A stretch of DNA of 64,000 nucleotides from Sporolactobacillus pectinivorans (GCF_002802965.1 NZ_NXGA01000001.1:1598922-1662921); one strand, 5' to 3'; positions 42,785-53,826 are shown, counted from the first letter of the stretch. Translations and numbers: made by a program. Notes: generated by a model from the letters alone, not told the origin.

Positions 42785-44053
42785 ATGAGACGATTAAGAA
42801 AAGCGATTTCGGCATTAGTTGTATTCGGATTAGTGATGACACTTGCAGCCTGCGGTTCCAGCGGAAACTCCAGCGGCAGTACGACCGGAAAACAAGTACT
42901 GACGGTTTCTGTTGATTCTTCCAATGCTGCGTATGCCAATTTCGTAAACAGCGTCAAAGGCGCGTTTGAAAAAGCGAATAACGCGACTGTAAAAGTTGTT
43001 AAGAAACCGATGTTTGATCAGCTGACTGCACTGACCCTCGACGGCCCCGCCGGTAAAGCGCCGGATGTTATGCTCGCTCCTTATGACCGGGTCGGGGCGC
43101 TGGGCCAGCAGGGTCAGCTGCTTGAGGTCGATAAAAGCATGCTGAACTTCCTGAATCAGAAAGGCCAGCAGCAGGTGAAGGTCGGCAAAAAGTATTACGG
43201 TGTTCCCCTGACTGTTGAAGCGCTTGTTCTCTTTTACAACAAAGATCTGGTAAAAAAAGCACCGGCGACTTTCAAAGATCTGGAAGCTCTTGCGAAGGAT
43301 AAACGATTTGCGTTCAATACAGAACCTGGAAAAAATACCGGATTTCTGGTTAAGTGGACAGATTTTTACTATGCATTTGGTCTGTATGCGGGATACGGCG
43401 GCTATGTGTTTGGTAATAACAATACAAACTCTAAGGATATCGGGCTGAACAATGCAGGCTCAATTAGTGCGGTGACGTACGCAACCCATTGGTTCAAAGA
43501 CATTTGGCCTAAAGGCATGCAGGATGTTAAAGCTTCAGGAAATTTTGTGACGAATGAATTTGTAAAGGACAAGGCAGGGGCGGTCATTGACGGACCATGG
43601 CAGGCTGCAGTTTATAAGCAGTCCAAGATTAATTATGGCGTTGCCAAGATCCCTACACTTCCAAACGGTAAAGAGTACGCACCATTTGCAGGCGGTAAAG
43701 CTTGGGTGGCATCCGCTTATACAAAAAATCCGGGCTTGGCAAAAAAATGGCTGTCTTATGTGACCAATGCTGCAAATTCTTATAAATTCTATCAAGATTC
43801 CAATGAAATTCCGATTAATCCGCAGGCACAGGCTCGAGTGGAAAATTCGAATGATTTGCTTGCAAAAGCTGTCATTAAACAATATGACTCTTCCATACCT
43901 ATGCCTTCCATTCCGGAAATGGCAGAGGTATGGACAACAATGGAACCGGCGATGTTCAATGCAGCCTCGGGAAAGAAGACACCGAAACAGACGCTTGACG
44001 ATGCAGTATCAACGCTCCACCAAACAATTGCTCAAAAATACAACGGTAAATAA
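42785..44053 (+). CDS. mdxE: Maltodextrin-binding lipoprotein
   Basis: Extracellular solute-binding protein of the maltodextrin ABC importer, 422 residues. The lipoprotein signal ends at LAACGSSGNSSG, with Cys21 or nearby as lipid anchor. The mature part is a MalE-type family 1 binding protein (APDVMLAPYDRVGALGQQGQ, VPLTVEALVLFYNKDLV, AGAVIDGPWQAAVY). A strong promoter with a cre and an operator precedes it, and GGGGAGG is the RBS. MdxF and MdxG follow directly. Confidence 0.93.
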   Translation: MRRLRKAISALVVFGLVMTLAACGSSGNSSGSTTGKQVLTVSVDSSNAAYANFVNSVKGAFEKANNATVKVVKKPMFDQLTALTLDGPAGKAPDVMLAPYDRVGALGQQGQLLEVDKSMLNFLNQKGQQQVKVGKKYYGVPLTVEALVLFYNKDLVKKAPATFKDLEALAKDKRFAFNTEPGKNTGFLVKWTDFYYAFGLYAGYGGYVFGNNNTNSKDIGLNNAGSISAVTYATHWFKDIWPKGMQDVKASGNFVTNEFVKDKAGAVIDGPWQAAVYKQSKINYGVAKIPTLPNGKEYAPFAGGKAWVASAYTKNPGLAKKWLSYVTNAANSYKFYQDSNEIPINPQAQARVENSNDLLAKAVIKQYDSSIPMPSIPEMAEVWTTMEPAMFNAASGKKTPKQTLDDAVSTLHQTIAQKYNGK

Positions 44054-44084
44054 TATTCGGTCAGAATGAAATGAGGGGAACAAC

Positions 44085-45389
44085 ATGAAAGATAAGCAGA
44101 ATAAGAAAAGTGTCAGAAAAGCAGGATTGTTGTCCCTCATTCCCGGTCTTGGGCAGCTCTATAATGGGCAATTACTGAAGGGGATCTTGTTTCTCCTGCT
44201 CACGATTGCTTTCCTTCTTGAGCTTGTGACCGTCGGGATACCTGCTTTTCAAGGTTTTATTACACTGGGAACGGTTCCAATCCGGGATCATTCCCTTTTC
44301 TTAATGGTAGAAGGAACCCTGCAGATCATTGTTACATTCATATTTTTTATGCTTATGCTGTTTAGCATCAGTGATGCCAGACAGGTGGCTAAGCTTTGGA
44401 ATGCTTCAAAAACGGTGAATACAAGTATTCCTTCAATGCTGAAAAATGTCTGGGATAAAGGATTCCCTTATCTGTTAACCTTTCCGGCTTATATTATTAT
44501 GATCTTTGTCATTGTTTTTCCGGTACTGGTCACACTGTTTATGGCTTTCACAAACTATGATTTTTACCATATTCCTCCGGCTAGGCTGATTAACTGGGTC
44601 GGATTACAAAACTTTTTCAATATGTTTTTTTTAAGTTCCTATCGGTCGACTTTTGTGACAGTGCTTGGCTGGACTATTATCTGGACCATCATGGCAACAA
44701 CTTGCCAGATCGTGCTGGGTATTATTACGGCTGTTGTTTCCAATCAAGACTTCATTGTTGGAAAAAGGATTTTCCGTATTATCTTTCTGCTGCCCTGGGC
44801 CGTTCCGGCATTTGTTACGATCATGAGCTTTTCCAATATTTTTAATGACAGTATCGGTGCGATAAACCAGCAAGTCCTAGCTTTTCTAAATTATATTCCA
44901 CTCCTTCATTTTCAGGAAATCCCATGGAAAACCGATCCGTTCTGGACGAAAACCGCACTGATTATGATTCAGACATGGCTTGGTTTCCCGTATATTTTTG
45001 TGATGGTTACAGGAGTCCTGCAGTCCATACCTCATGATTTGTATGAAGCGGCGGATATGGATGGCGCAAACTTCCTGCAGAAGTTTACTAGAATTACGCT
45101 GCCGATGATTTTGTTTGCCACAGCACCGGTTTTCATTACGCAGTACACGTTTAATTTTAACAATTTTTCGATCATCTATTTGTTCAATTCCGGAGGGCCC
45201 GGGGATGTTGGTGGCGGAGCAGGATCCACTGATATACTAATTTCCTGGATTTATAAGCTGACAACAGGCACATCTCCGGAATACTCACTGGCTTCGGCAG
45301 TAACCATTGTTATATCTATCATCGTGATTGGCGTCTCACTACTGGCATTCAAGAAAACAAACGCTTTCGGTAATGAGGGGATGATGTGA
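44085..45389 (+). CDS. mdxF: Maltodextrin ABC transporter permease MdxF (MalF type)
   Basis: Inner-membrane permease of the maltodextrin importer. The 434-residue protein has an N-terminal extension ([20 protein letters not shown]) seen in Gram-positive MalF proteins, then about eight membrane helices. The EAA loop that contacts MsmX is [20 protein letters not shown] near residue 325. It begins 31 bases after mdxE, and mdxG starts one base after its stop. Confidence 0.93.
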   Translation: MKDKQNKKSVRKAGLLSLIPGLGQLYNGQLLKGILFLLLTIAFLLELVTVGIPAFQGFITLGTVPIRDHSLFLMVEGTLQIIVTFIFFMLMLFSISDARQVAKLWNASKTVNTSIPSMLKNVWDKGFPYLLTFPAYIIMIFVIVFPVLVTLFMAFTNYDFYHIPPARLINWVGLQNFFNMFFLSSYRSTFVTVLGWTIIWTIMATTCQIVLGIITAVVSNQDFIVGKRIFRIIFLLPWAVPAFVTIMSFSNIFNDSIGAINQQVLAFLNYIPLLHFQEIPWKTDPFWTKTALIMIQTWLGFPYIFVMVTGVLQSIPHDLYEAADMDGANFLQKFTRITLPMILFATAPVFITQYTFNFNNFSIIYLFNSGGPGDVGGGAGSTDILISWIYKLTTGTSPEYSLASAVTIVISIIVIGVSLLAFKKTNAFGNEGMM

Positions 45390-45390
45390 G

Positions 45391-46242
45391 ATGAGAAGAC
45401 ATGTCAGAAGCCAGAGAGTAAACAAGCTTTTCAGCCGGTTCTTTACTTATTTGTTTCTAATTCTTCTCAGCATTATTATTTTGTATCCGTTATTGATTAC
45501 AGCGGAATCCGCGTTTAATGCTACCAGTCTTGCCGCGTTTACGTTGGATTGGCACATACACTGGACTTTGGCTAATTTTAATCAGCTTTTCACTCAGACA
45601 CTTTATCTGACCTGGTTTAAAAATACAATGATCATCGCAATTTTTACGATGATTCTTCAAGTGATCATTGTTACGCTCGCAGGTTACACATATAGCCGCT
45701 ATCGGTTCAAAGGACGCAAAAACGGCCTGATCTTCTTCCTCATTATTCAGATGGTTCCGACGATGGCCGCTTTAACGGCGTTCTTTGTTCTTGGATTAAT
45801 CATCAATGGGCTGGATCAATATTGGTATTTGACTTTGATCTATGTCGGTGGGGGAATCCCAATGAATACATGGCTGATGAAAGGTTATTTTGACACCATC
45901 CCCCGTGATCTGGATGAATCGGCAAGAATTGACGGTGCCGGGCATCTGCGTATTCTTTGCCAGATCAATCTGCCGCTTGCTATGCCGATGATCGCCGTTC
46001 AGGCGCTGTGGGCTTTCATGGGACCGTTTGGAGATTTCCTGCTGGCTGCGTTCCTGCTGCGCACACCATCGAACCTGACTGTTGCAGTCGGTCTGCAACA
46101 GTTTATCTCGAACCCAACCAGTCAAAATGTATCATTGTTTGCCGCCGGATCTTTCTTAATATCGGTACCGATTGTGATCCTGTTTTTTTTCCTGCAGCGT
46201 TTTTTCCAAAGCGGGCTCACAGCTGGCGGTACAAAAGGTTAA
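45391..46242 (+). CDS. mdxG: Maltodextrin ABC transporter permease MdxG (MalG type)
   Basis: Second permease of the importer, 283 residues with about six helices. The EAA loop is [20 protein letters not shown] near residue 177. The C-terminal AGGTKG ending is typical of MalG proteins. The RBS lies within the end of mdxF (GAGGGGATGATG), so the two are translationally coupled. Confidence 0.93.
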   Translation: MRRHVRSQRVNKLFSRFFTYLFLILLSIIILYPLLITAESAFNATSLAAFTLDWHIHWTLANFNQLFTQTLYLTWFKNTMIIAIFTMILQVIIVTLAGYTYSRYRFKGRKNGLIFFLIIQMVPTMAALTAFFVLGLIINGLDQYWYLTLIYVGGGIPMNTWLMKGYFDTIPRDLDESARIDGAGHLRILCQINLPLAMPMIAVQALWAFMGPFGDFLLAAFLLRTPSNLTVAVGLQQFISNPTSQNVSLFAAGSFLISVPIVILFFFLQRFFQSGLTAGGTKG

Positions 46243-46325
46243 AGGCAAATGTTCTGGCCCACGCTGTCAAATTAAGGCTGGCCGTTCAATGAGTGATATA
46301 GTTTTAAATATGGGATGTGACATTG

Positions 46326-47207
46326 ATGAACTCAGGAACAAATCGTTTTCCAATCAATTATTTTGCCAATATGTTCAAACCGAAACAAATCTTCGTCCAA
46401 AGGAATGCTTTTAATTGGTGGAAACTGGCTTTCCTGTTTGTTTTCATCAGTGCATGTCTCATGATGCCGCTCACTTTGCAACTTTATACGATAAAAACAA
46501 TACCAGTTTCAATTCTGGCACCTTCTATGAGTAAAATGATGAATCAGGATTTTACAGCACAATTGCAGCATTGTTCTATAGCCGATGGGATTTTGCATGG
46601 TACTTCTTACCAGCAGGAAAACGGTAGAAATCTGCTGGCAATTGACCCCGGAAACAAATGGAGAGTATCCGGTTCGACGTATCACCGGTCGATACGTCAC
46701 TTTGACAATGCACTTGTCTTTCAAAAAAAACAACTGATCATCAGCGATCAAAACGGATTTGGTTTTACTGTTCTTTATCCGAAAGAAACAAACTTCCTGT
46801 TTGACGGCGGAAAGATCAACATGGGTAATCAGATTGGTCAGCTCTGGGTCAGACAATATAAGGCGGATTTCTTTGGGGCTATTTCATTGCTTAGTTTTGC
46901 CGGTCTGCTCATCTCCAGCATGCTTCTGATGGGTACCATGACTTTTATTTTATGGCTGACAAAGCGGTCGAAAATGTCGGATATCCATTCTTTCAGGGAG
47001 AGCGCGTCAATTATTATGATGTCTGCCGGCCTTCCTTCAATAGCAGCACTGATTGTTTCGCTGATCGCTTTTAATTTTGGGACAATGATGATGATCCAAT
47101 CATTTGGTCTCGTTTTAATGATTGCATTCGTATTCTGGAAAACACGCTTTCAGGATGAACGGGACGTGAGAAATAAAAAAATGGCACTTGCGGGCAGTAG
47201 GAGATGA
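46326..47207 (+). CDS. DUF1189 membrane protein (YvdJ-like)
   Basis: A roughly 293-residue membrane protein with an N-terminal helix (LAFLFVFISACLMMPLTLQL). A large extracytoplasmic part follows, then three C-terminal helices. The DUF1189 family fits, and its location between mdxG and maltose phosphorylase is that of yvdJ in B. subtilis. The function is unknown; an accessory role in maltodextrin uptake is suggested only by position. The start is uncertain: GTG at 46317 or ATG at 46326, neither with a strong RBS. Confidence 0.8.
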   Translation: MNSGTNRFPINYFANMFKPKQIFVQRNAFNWWKLAFLFVFISACLMMPLTLQLYTIKTIPVSILAPSMSKMMNQDFTAQLQHCSIADGILHGTSYQQENGRNLLAIDPGNKWRVSGSTYHRSIRHFDNALVFQKKQLIISDQNGFGFTVLYPKETNFLFDGGKINMGNQIGQLWVRQYKADFFGAISLLSFAGLLISSMLLMGTMTFILWLTKRSKMSDIHSFRESASIIMMSAGLPSIAALIVSLIAFNFGTMMMIQSFGLVLMIAFVFWKTRFQDERDVRNKKMALAGSRR

Positions 47208-47214
47208 GAAATAA

Positions 47215-49518
47215 ATGGCACAAACGCGACTATTCAAAGTTGAACCATGGAAGCTGGAAACCCACGAGCTTCACAGGGAAAAAATGAGGCTGCAGGAGAG
47301 CCTGGCTTCTCTAAGTAACGGCTACATGGGTATGCGTGGTAATTTTGAGGAAACGTATTCCGGCGACCACCATCAGGGGACCTACATCGCCGGTATCTGG
47401 TATCCGGATAAAACACGGGTCGGTTGGTGGAAAAACGGTTATCCGAAATATTTTGGAAAAGTGATTAATGCCATGAATATTATCGGAATAAAGCTTTTTC
47501 TGGACGGGGAAGAAGTCGATTTATTTAAAGATAAGATTGAAGACTTTTATCTTGAGCTGAATATGCGCACCGGGATATTGAAACATTCGTATACCGCTGA
47601 TAAAAATGGCAAGAAGGTCGGAATTGACGTCGAACGTTTTCTGAGCATTGTCAATAAAGAGATCTGTGCGATCCGTTTCCGGGTCACGGGAATTTCGGGG
47701 GATACGGCTGTGCGGATGATTCCCTTCCTTGATGGTGACGTGCGCAATGAAGATGCCAATTATGAGGAAATGTTCTGGACTGAAGTCGGAAAATATTCTG
47801 ACAAACAGCGTTCCGGCCTGACCGTCCGAACGATTGACAATGCATTTGGGACGCCTGTTTTCGCCATTTCCGCCTCGATGGGGGTCCAGTCCGGACAAAG
47901 CCTCTCTATCTCCGCAGATCAAAAAAAGTTATATGTGGCCCAGTCCTGTGATTTCTTTGTCGAAGCAGAAAAATCCGTCACACTCGACAAACTGATTGCG
48001 GTAACCACGAGCAGAGATTATGATTCAGGCCAGCTGGCTGAAAAAGCGAATGAACTGCTGGATCAGGCGCTGACCAGCGGTTTTGACGAATTAAAAAAAG
48101 AGCATGCCGGAGCATGGCAAAGACGCTGGAATAAGGCTGATATCGCGATCGAGGGTGACGATGAAGCACAGCAGGGTATCCGTTTCAATCTGTTCCAGCT
48201 TTTTTCAACCTATTATGGAGAAGACGCGCGGCTGAACATTGGACCTAAGGGGTTTACCGGTGAAAAATATGGCGGAGCAACTTATTGGGATACGGAGGCC
48301 TATGCCGTCCCTATGTATTTGGCAGTAGCGGATCCAATCGTCACAAAGCAGCTGCTCCTCTATCGTTATCATCAGCTGGATGGCGCCTATTTCAATGCCC
48401 GCGAGCAGGGACTTAAGGGTGCGCTGTATCCCATGGTCACTTTTACGGGGGTTGAATGCCATAATGAGTGGGAGATCACGTTTGAAGAGATTCATCGCAA
48501 TGGTGCGATGGCTTATGCCATTTACAATTATGTCAATTATACCGGTGATCAATCCTATATCAATCAATACGGGATTGATGTGCTGGTTGGCATCAGCCGG
48601 TTTTGGGCAGATCGTGTTCATTTTTCAAAACGGAAACAGAAGTATATGATTCACGGCGTGACGGGGCCCAATGAATATGAAAACAACGTCAATAACAACT
48701 GGTATACGAACACGATGGCTGCCTGGACACTGAGTTATACGATCAGTATTATGGCGCTTGTCAGCAGTGATAAATGTCGGGCGCTGGATCTGTCGCAAAC
48801 TGAAATCGACCATTGGCAGGACATCGTTGACGGGATGTATTTTCCGTACGAAGAAAAGCTGGGTATTTTTGTCCAGCATGATACCTTTTTGGATAAGGCA
48901 ATTCATCCTGCTTCCGAAATCCCGGCGAATGAACGGCCGATTAACCAGCACTGGTCCTGGGATAAAATTTTACGTTCTTGTTTTATCAAGCAGGCAGATG
49001 TGCTTCAAGGTATCTATTTTTTGAATGACCAGTTTTCCTTCGAAGAAAAAAAACGAAACTTTGAATTTTATGAACCATTGACTGTACATGAATCCAGCCT
49101 TTCTCCTTCGGTTCATTCAATTCTGGCTTCTGAACTGAGAAAAAAAGATAAAGCCCTTGAACTGTACAAAAGAACGGCAAGGCTTGATCTTGATAATTAT
49201 AATAATGATACAAAAGACGGACTGCATATTACTTCGATGACAGGCAGCTGGCTGGCGATCGTTCAAGGATTTGCTGGAATGAGGACTTTTAAAGAAACAC
49301 TTTCCTTTGCACCCTATTTGCCTAAGGACTGGGAAGCCTACTCATTCAAAGTTAATTATCGGGGACGGCTGATTGAAGTAAGTGTTGATCATGAGAAAGT
49401 TGTATTGACTCTATTGTCAGGGCATTCACTGAAAATGAAGCTGTTTGATCAGCCGATTACACTTGAACGGCGTTTTGCATACAGGTTGGTCGATGGCGAA
49501 GAGGTGGATAAAAAATGA
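47215..49518 (+). CDS. mdxK: Maltose phosphorylase (GH65)
   Basis: Splits maltose with phosphate into glucose and beta-D-glucose-1-phosphate in the cytosol. The 767-residue protein has the GH65 N-terminal domain ([19 protein letters not shown]). The catalytic (alpha/alpha)6 barrel has the acid Glu in [20 protein letters not shown] and the phosphate-binding region in [19 protein letters not shown]. The gene after it, pgcM, handles the sugar phosphate produced and overlaps it by four bases. Trehalose or kojibiose phosphorylases are relatives, but the context favours maltose. Confidence 0.92.
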   Translation: MAQTRLFKVEPWKLETHELHREKMRLQESLASLSNGYMGMRGNFEETYSGDHHQGTYIAGIWYPDKTRVGWWKNGYPKYFGKVINAMNIIGIKLFLDGEEVDLFKDKIEDFYLELNMRTGILKHSYTADKNGKKVGIDVERFLSIVNKEICAIRFRVTGISGDTAVRMIPFLDGDVRNEDANYEEMFWTEVGKYSDKQRSGLTVRTIDNAFGTPVFAISASMGVQSGQSLSISADQKKLYVAQSCDFFVEAEKSVTLDKLIAVTTSRDYDSGQLAEKANELLDQALTSGFDELKKEHAGAWQRRWNKADIAIEGDDEAQQGIRFNLFQLFSTYYGEDARLNIGPKGFTGEKYGGATYWDTEAYAVPMYLAVADPIVTKQLLLYRYHQLDGAYFNAREQGLKGALYPMVTFTGVECHNEWEITFEEIHRNGAMAYAIYNYVNYTGDQSYINQYGIDVLVGISRFWADRVHFSKRKQKYMIHGVTGPNEYENNVNNNWYTNTMAAWTLSYTISIMALVSSDKCRALDLSQTEIDHWQDIVDGMYFPYEEKLGIFVQHDTFLDKAIHPASEIPANERPINQHWSWDKILRSCFIKQADVLQGIYFLNDQFSFEEKKRNFEFYEPLTVHESSLSPSVHSILASELRKKDKALELYKRTARLDLDNYNNDTKDGLHITSMTGSWLAIVQGFAGMRTFKETLSFAPYLPKDWEAYSFKVNYRGRLIEVSVDHEKVVLTLLSGHSLKMKLFDQPITLERRFAYRLVDGEEVDKK

Positions 49519-50174
49519 AAGCCGTCATATTTGATCTGGACGGTGTTATTACCGATACGGCTAAATATCACTTCCAAGCATGGAAAACTCTCGCATCAGC
49601 GATCGGCATTCAGATTGATGAAACCTTTAACGAACAGCTGAAAGGCATTAGCAGGATGGACTCTCTGGAACGTATTCTGAAGTTCGGCGGACGGACCACT
49701 GACTTCTCAAACGAGGAGAAGAACCGTTTGGCTGAATGCAAGAATGAAGATTATAGAAAATTAATTGCGTCTATGACACCCGATGATGTGCTTCCGGGTA
49801 TTCAAAAGTTTTTGAGCGAACTGAAAGAAGCGGGGATCAAGATTGGCTTAGCCTCTGCAAGCAAGAATGGCCCCTTTATTCTTGACGCATTGAAAATCAC
49901 TCATTTTTTTGACACGATTGTGGATCCGGCGAAATTAAAGAAAGGAAAGCCGGATCCTGAAATTTTTGCGACTGCGACAGCACAGCTTAATCTTCAGCCT
50001 TACAATTGTGCCGGAATTGAGGATGCTGTTGCCGGGATTCAGTCCATTAATGAGGCGGGGCTTTTTTCTGTCGGGGTCGGTGTGCCTGATGAGGTACACG
50101 CAGACTGGCGGATCAATTCTACCGAAGCTTTGACGCTTTCCGGTTTAAAGAAACATTTCAAAAAAAAGATCTAG
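49515..50174 (+). CDS. pgcM: Beta-phosphoglucomutase
   Basis: HAD-superfamily enzyme that converts beta-glucose-1-phosphate to glucose-6-phosphate. The 219-residue protein has the nucleophile motif [18 protein letters not shown] and the cap-domain region [14 protein letters not shown]. It also has [14 protein letters not shown], the lysine region [12 protein letters not shown] and [12 protein letters not shown]. The ATGA overlap couples it to maltose phosphorylase. It is the last gene of the operon and is followed by a strong terminator. Confidence 0.93.
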   Translation: MKAVIFDLDGVITDTAKYHFQAWKTLASAIGIQIDETFNEQLKGISRMDSLERILKFGGRTTDFSNEEKNRLAECKNEDYRKLIASMTPDDVLPGIQKFLSELKEAGIKIGLASASKNGPFILDALKITHFFDTIVDPAKLKKGKPDPEIFATATAQLNLQPYNCAGIEDAVAGIQSINEAGLFSVGVGVPDEVHADWRINSTEALTLSGLKKHFKKKI

Positions 50175-50267
50175 AAAATATGATGTACTTTTTTATACTA
50201 CTAAGAAGAAATAAAATTTTAGCAGGTTATAGTATAAGCGCAACTAAGGCTCAGCCTGCGCCTGAGG

Positions 50268-50290
50268 CTTGGCTTTGCCAAGTTTTTTTT
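50268..50290 (+). terminator. Terminator of the mdx operon
   Basis: CTTGGC-ttt-GCCAAG is followed by eight T. A second GGCTCAGCC/GCCTGAGGC pairing lies just upstream. The rest of the gap 50175-50496 shows no gene. Confidence 0.9.
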
Positions 50291-50496
50291 ATCTGTGGAT
50301 AATGAGCATCTTCTTTTTCTTGAGCTCCGGAAGGCGCGGTGGCTTTTGAATGAGTGAATCATGGGATAAATGGAAGAAATGTGCAGTAATTAAAAGGTAC
50401 TCTGGAGATGTTTTTATATTTGCTGGCGTCTTCTGCAAATATATGAATGAACCGGAGTGCTTTTTCATTTATAATTGAAGCAAAGAAAGATGCAGT

Positions 50497-51381
50497 ATGC
50501 CAGAGGAAGTGCATAATGTGAATGTCAAGGAACTGATGCAGCGCTACTCAGGGACGGTTGTGGAGCAAACCCCCTTTCATCCCGCTGAACATATGCTTTA
50601 TTTTTACCAGGATCCCTATTATATCGGAATCCCTTCCTCTAAGCTTTCAGATCAGGAGCGCCAGCTGCTGAAAATCGTGCTGAGAGAAGAGATTCCACCG
50701 CGTTTTTCAAGAAAGTCTGAATTTTGGTTTAACGTATTGGTCAAAGGAAGGCCTGTGGAAAATGAGAGCCCGAAAAGCAAAATCAGAATCATTCAGTTCG
50801 AAATGGCTGATGCACTTTCCGGAAGTGATTTAATCGAGTGGCGTTCAGCACTTGCAGCTTTTTTTGAAAAAACGGTATCCTTTATTTATCTTTCTTCGAG
50901 AGACGGACTGGTTATTGAAGAAGAAAAATTGATGGAGGAGGAAATGCTTCGTGCGATCGCCAACACACTTGAAAATGATTTTTCAGTTAAAACTTATTTT
51001 CAAATCGGCCTTCGCTATCCGCTGTCACCTCTGATCAGAAAAGCTTACCTGGAGGAAGGCAGACTCTTTCGCCAGCATCTTTCCCATAAGGGAGCTCAGG
51101 AAGTGACAGGCGTTGAACATCGGTTTTTCTCGCTTCTCAGGCCATTAGTCGGTGAATGGGCAATCCTGGGTGAAATAAGGTCCATGATTGCCAAGGATAA
51201 AAGCTGGGTACTCATCATACGTGCCATATGGGAAAATCAGGGCAACGTCAGTATGGCGGCAAAACAGCTCTTCATGCACCGGAACACACTCCAGAACCGT
51301 ATCGACAAATTTTTTGAAATGACCGGCATCTCCTTGAAAAGGATGGACGGCCTTACAATTGCTTATCTGTCCATGCTGTAA
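50497..51381 (+). CDS. PucR/CdaR-type transcriptional regulator (YxkF-like)
   Basis: The 294-residue protein ends in a PucR-type helix-turn-helix (NVSMAAKQLFMHRNTLQNRI, residues about 250-275). The rest has no recognised ligand domain. It is convergent with msmX. An equivalent regulator, yxkF, lies beside msmX in B. subtilis, so a role in sugar-uptake control is plausible but unproved. The RBS is weak (AAAGAAAGATGCAGT), and the start at 50497 could be a few codons off. Confidence 0.78.
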   Translation: MPEEVHNVNVKELMQRYSGTVVEQTPFHPAEHMLYFYQDPYYIGIPSSKLSDQERQLLKIVLREEIPPRFSRKSEFWFNVLVKGRPVENESPKSKIRIIQFEMADALSGSDLIEWRSALAAFFEKTVSFIYLSSRDGLVIEEEKLMEEEMLRAIANTLENDFSVKTYFQIGLRYPLSPLIRKAYLEEGRLFRQHLSHKGAQEVTGVEHRFFSLLRPLVGEWAILGEIRSMIAKDKSWVLIIRAIWENQGNVSMAAKQLFMHRNTLQNRIDKFFEMTGISLKRMDGLTIAYLSML

Positions 51382-51384
51382 ATA

Positions 51385-51425
51385 AAAAAGAGCTCTGATC
51401 CGCTTTTGGCGGAACAGAAATCTCT
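51385..51425 (-). terminator. Probable terminator of msmX
   Basis: On the minus strand TTCCGCC-aaa-AGCGGA with outer AGAG/CTCT pairs is followed by TTTTTTATT. Confidence 0.55.
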
Positions 51426-51439
51426 AAGTTCCTGATCAT

Positions 51440-52543
51440 TTATTCGGCTGTTAAAGATTCTTCGGTATCAGGATCAAAAAAATGAGTCTTGCTGACATTA
51501 AAGGCGAAATCAGCCTGATCCTGCGCATGATACTGTGTTCGGGCATCGACACGGGCAATAAACTGATGGCTACCAACCTGAGAGTGAAGCATAAATTCTG
51601 CACCAGTCAGTTCCGCAATGACAATCTTTGCGTGAATTACACTTTCGGGACTGGACTCGATGACGACCTGCTCATCATGAATGTCCTCAGGACGGATACC
51701 CATGATGACGGGCCGGTCAACAAAGTTTTTGCTGCGGAGAACCTTTAGTTTGCCTTCAGGTATTTCCAGGTCGATATCATCACCTTTAAAATGATTCCCT
51801 TCAAGTTTTCCATGAAAGAAGTTCATTGGCGGTGAACCGATAAACCCGCCGACAAACAGATTTTTCGGATGATCATAGACATCCTTTGGTGAGCCGACCT
51901 GCTGAATGACTCCGTCTTTCATGATGACAATACGCGTGGCCATTGTCATCGCTTCAGTCTGATCGTGAGTGACATAAATCATGGTCGCCTTGAGATTTTG
52001 ATGCAGTTTGCCGATTTCCGACCGCATCTGGACACGCAGCTTTGCATCCAGATTGGACAGCGGCTCATCCATCAGAAATACCTTTGCATCGCGGACAATT
52101 GCGCGTCCGAGTGCCACCCGCTGCCTTTGACCGCCTGACAGCGCTTTCGGTTTTCTGTCGAGATAATCCTTGATCCCTAAAATTTCTGCCGCATGTTCCA
52201 CCCGTTTCCTGATCTCGGCTTTTGGAAATTTGCGCAGTTTCAGACCAAAGGCCATGTTGTCAAAGACAGTCATATGCGGATAAAGGGCATAGTTCTGAAA
52301 AACCATAGCAATGTCGCGGTCTTTCGGGGCAACGTCATTCACCTTTTTGCCATCGATGAAAAGCTCGCCTTTTGAAATCTCTTCCAGTCCTGCAATCATG
52401 CGCAAAGTCGTCGATTTGCCGCACCCGGAAGGCCCTACAAAAACAATGAATTCCTTATCGTCGATGTCCAAGTTAAAATCTGTAACAGCGGTTACATTAT
52501 TATCGTAAATTTTATACATATGTTTTAATGATAATTCTGACAT
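51440..52543 (-). CDS. msmX: Multi-sugar ABC transporter ATPase MsmX
   Basis: Cytosolic ATPase that energises several carbohydrate importers, here most likely MdxEFG, which has no ATPase gene of its own in the cluster. The 367-residue protein shows Walker A GPSGCGKSTTLRMIAGLE and Q-loop VFQNYALYPHMTVFDNMAFG. The signature is LSGGQRQRVALGRAI, Walker B is VFLMDEPLSNLD and the switch His is in YVTHDQTEAM. A C-terminal TOBE-type regulatory domain carries MGIRPEDIHDE. AAAGGAAGTG precedes the ATG at 52543. Confidence 0.94.
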   Translation of the reverse strand: MSELSLKHMYKIYDNNVTAVTDFNLDIDDKEFIVFVGPSGCGKSTTLRMIAGLEEISKGELFIDGKKVNDVAPKDRDIAMVFQNYALYPHMTVFDNMAFGLKLRKFPKAEIRKRVEHAAEILGIKDYLDRKPKALSGGQRQRVALGRAIVRDAKVFLMDEPLSNLDAKLRVQMRSEIGKLHQNLKATMIYVTHDQTEAMTMATRIVIMKDGVIQQVGSPKDVYDHPKNLFVGGFIGSPPMNFFHGKLEGNHFKGDDIDLEIPEGKLKVLRSKNFVDRPVIMGIRPEDIHDEQVVIESSPESVIHAKIVIAELTGAEFMLHSQVGSHQFIARVDARTQYHAQDQADFAFNVSKTHFFDPDTEESLTAE

Positions 52544-52753
52544 GGATCGTTCACTTCCTTTAATTTGATAATTTCATCATAATGTAACCGCTTTCTTTAT
52601 TGAACGGCAGAGTGCTTAATCTTTAGTCCTGTTTCTTGTGCATTTTGCTATAATCAAAGTGTGACAGGTATGAGGGAAAATCCTGCAAGATGAAAAATAA
52701 AAAATTATCGGGTATACTTAAGCTATTCAAGATGAAGGAAGGAGGGAATCTTG

Positions 52754-53077
52754 ATGGCTGAACAGGAATCAGAGGAATTGAAGGACCGTGTGCTTGAAGC
52801 TCTTGAAGATGTGATTGATCCGGAGCTTGGCATAGATATTGTAAATCTGGGTCTGGTTTACGGCGTTGATATAGATGAAGAAAATAATGTTCTGGTTACA
52901 ATGACGCTAACATTTATGGGCTGTCCGCTGTCCGCCTCTCTGTCCTACGAAGTGAAGCGCGTACTAAGTGAGATTGAAGAGATTCATGAAACCGAAGTCA
53001 ATTTTGTATGGGATCCGCCGTGGACGAAGGAACGCATGTCCAGATATGCGAGGATCGCTCTCGGGTTATCGGATTGA
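52754..53077 (+). CDS. MIP18/SufT-like Fe-S assembly protein (YitW-like)
   Basis: The 107-residue DUF59 protein has the family pattern VIDPELGIDIVNLGLVYGVD and a conserved Cys in LTFMGCPLSASL. A late block FVWDPPWTKERMS is typical of the SufT/YitW group, which helps mature Fe-S proteins. GGAAGGAGGG lies upstream of the start at 52754. An extended -10, TGCTATAAT (52649-52657), precedes it. It is monocistronic with a terminator. Confidence 0.87.
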   Translation: MAEQESEELKDRVLEALEDVIDPELGIDIVNLGLVYGVDIDEENNVLVTMTLTFMGCPLSASLSYEVKRVLSEIEEIHETEVNFVWDPPWTKERMSRYARIALGLSD

Positions 53078-53078
53078 A

Positions 53079-53111
53079 GAAGTGTCTCTGCTACAGGGGC
53101 ACTTCTTTTTG
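53079..53111 (+). terminator. Terminator after the MIP18-like gene
   Basis: GAAGTG and CACTTC form the stem, extended by wobble pairs. TTTTT follows. Confidence 0.85.
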
Positions 53112-53175
53112 TGATCGATGCTTTGATCGATGCATAGACTGGCAGTAGCACCCAAAAGCCGGGAGGTTCGGTCAA

Positions 53176-53826
53176 ATGAATCGGATCATTGTTTTCGGCG
53201 GCCTGTCCGCTTACGGTTTTTCTCTTTCGGAAGCCTTGATGGAAAGGGGCAACACCGTCATAACCTTGAGTTCAGCACTGAATTTAGCTGAAAAAGCGAA
53301 AGAGGAGGAGCGTCGTTTATTTCTTGGCAGAAACGCTCTTTTTCAGACGGGTGCTGCATCAGTGTCCTGCGAAGCCTTTTTTCTCGTTGACACATTTCGG
53401 GCGAGGGATTCAGAGAAACAGCAGATGAAGAGTAAATTGAGCCGTCTTTCAAATTCTGCGGCATGGGCTTCCGCACGGCTGGCTGTGCTCTTGTCGACGC
53501 TTGAGATTTACGGAGCCGGTTCCGGCCGCTTTCCTGAGACTGCAGCCGTTTGTCCCGAAACTGAAGTTGGGAAAATGGCCCTTGAAACGGAACACTGCTT
53601 TTCCAGTAAGTGTGTGAAAAGGCCAGGGATTAGGGCAGCTATTTTTCGCACGGACATTTCCCGGTTGAAGGCAAGAAGGGCAAGGGAGGCAGTCCTGATG
53701 GCAGAACTGGCTACTGCACCCTTCGAAGGGTTAGAGATTTTCAATTTTTACGCTGATGCGCAGCCCGGGGACAAATGCAATCAAAAATTAAGCCATCTCA
53801 TGCACGAGAAATTCAGTTGGCTGTAA
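53176..53826 (+). CDS. Rossmann-like protein of unknown function
   Basis: The 216-residue protein begins IIVFGGLSAYGFSLSEALME, like a nucleotide-binding Rossmann strand-turn-helix. The glycine motif is incomplete, and later catalytic YxxxK residues of the SDR family are not evident. The rest has a moderate Cys content and no recognised domain. It lies upstream of fabH, where B. subtilis carries yjaV; whether it is homologous is not established. It may be a degenerate epimerase-like protein. GGGAGG precedes the ATG. Confidence 0.6.
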   Translation: MNRIIVFGGLSAYGFSLSEALMERGNTVITLSSALNLAEKAKEEERRLFLGRNALFQTGAASVSCEAFFLVDTFRARDSEKQQMKSKLSRLSNSAAWASARLAVLLSTLEIYGAGSGRFPETAAVCPETEVGKMALETEHCFSSKCVKRPGIRAAIFRTDISRLKARRAREAVLMAELATAPFEGLEIFNFYADAQPGDKCNQKLSHLMHEKFSWL

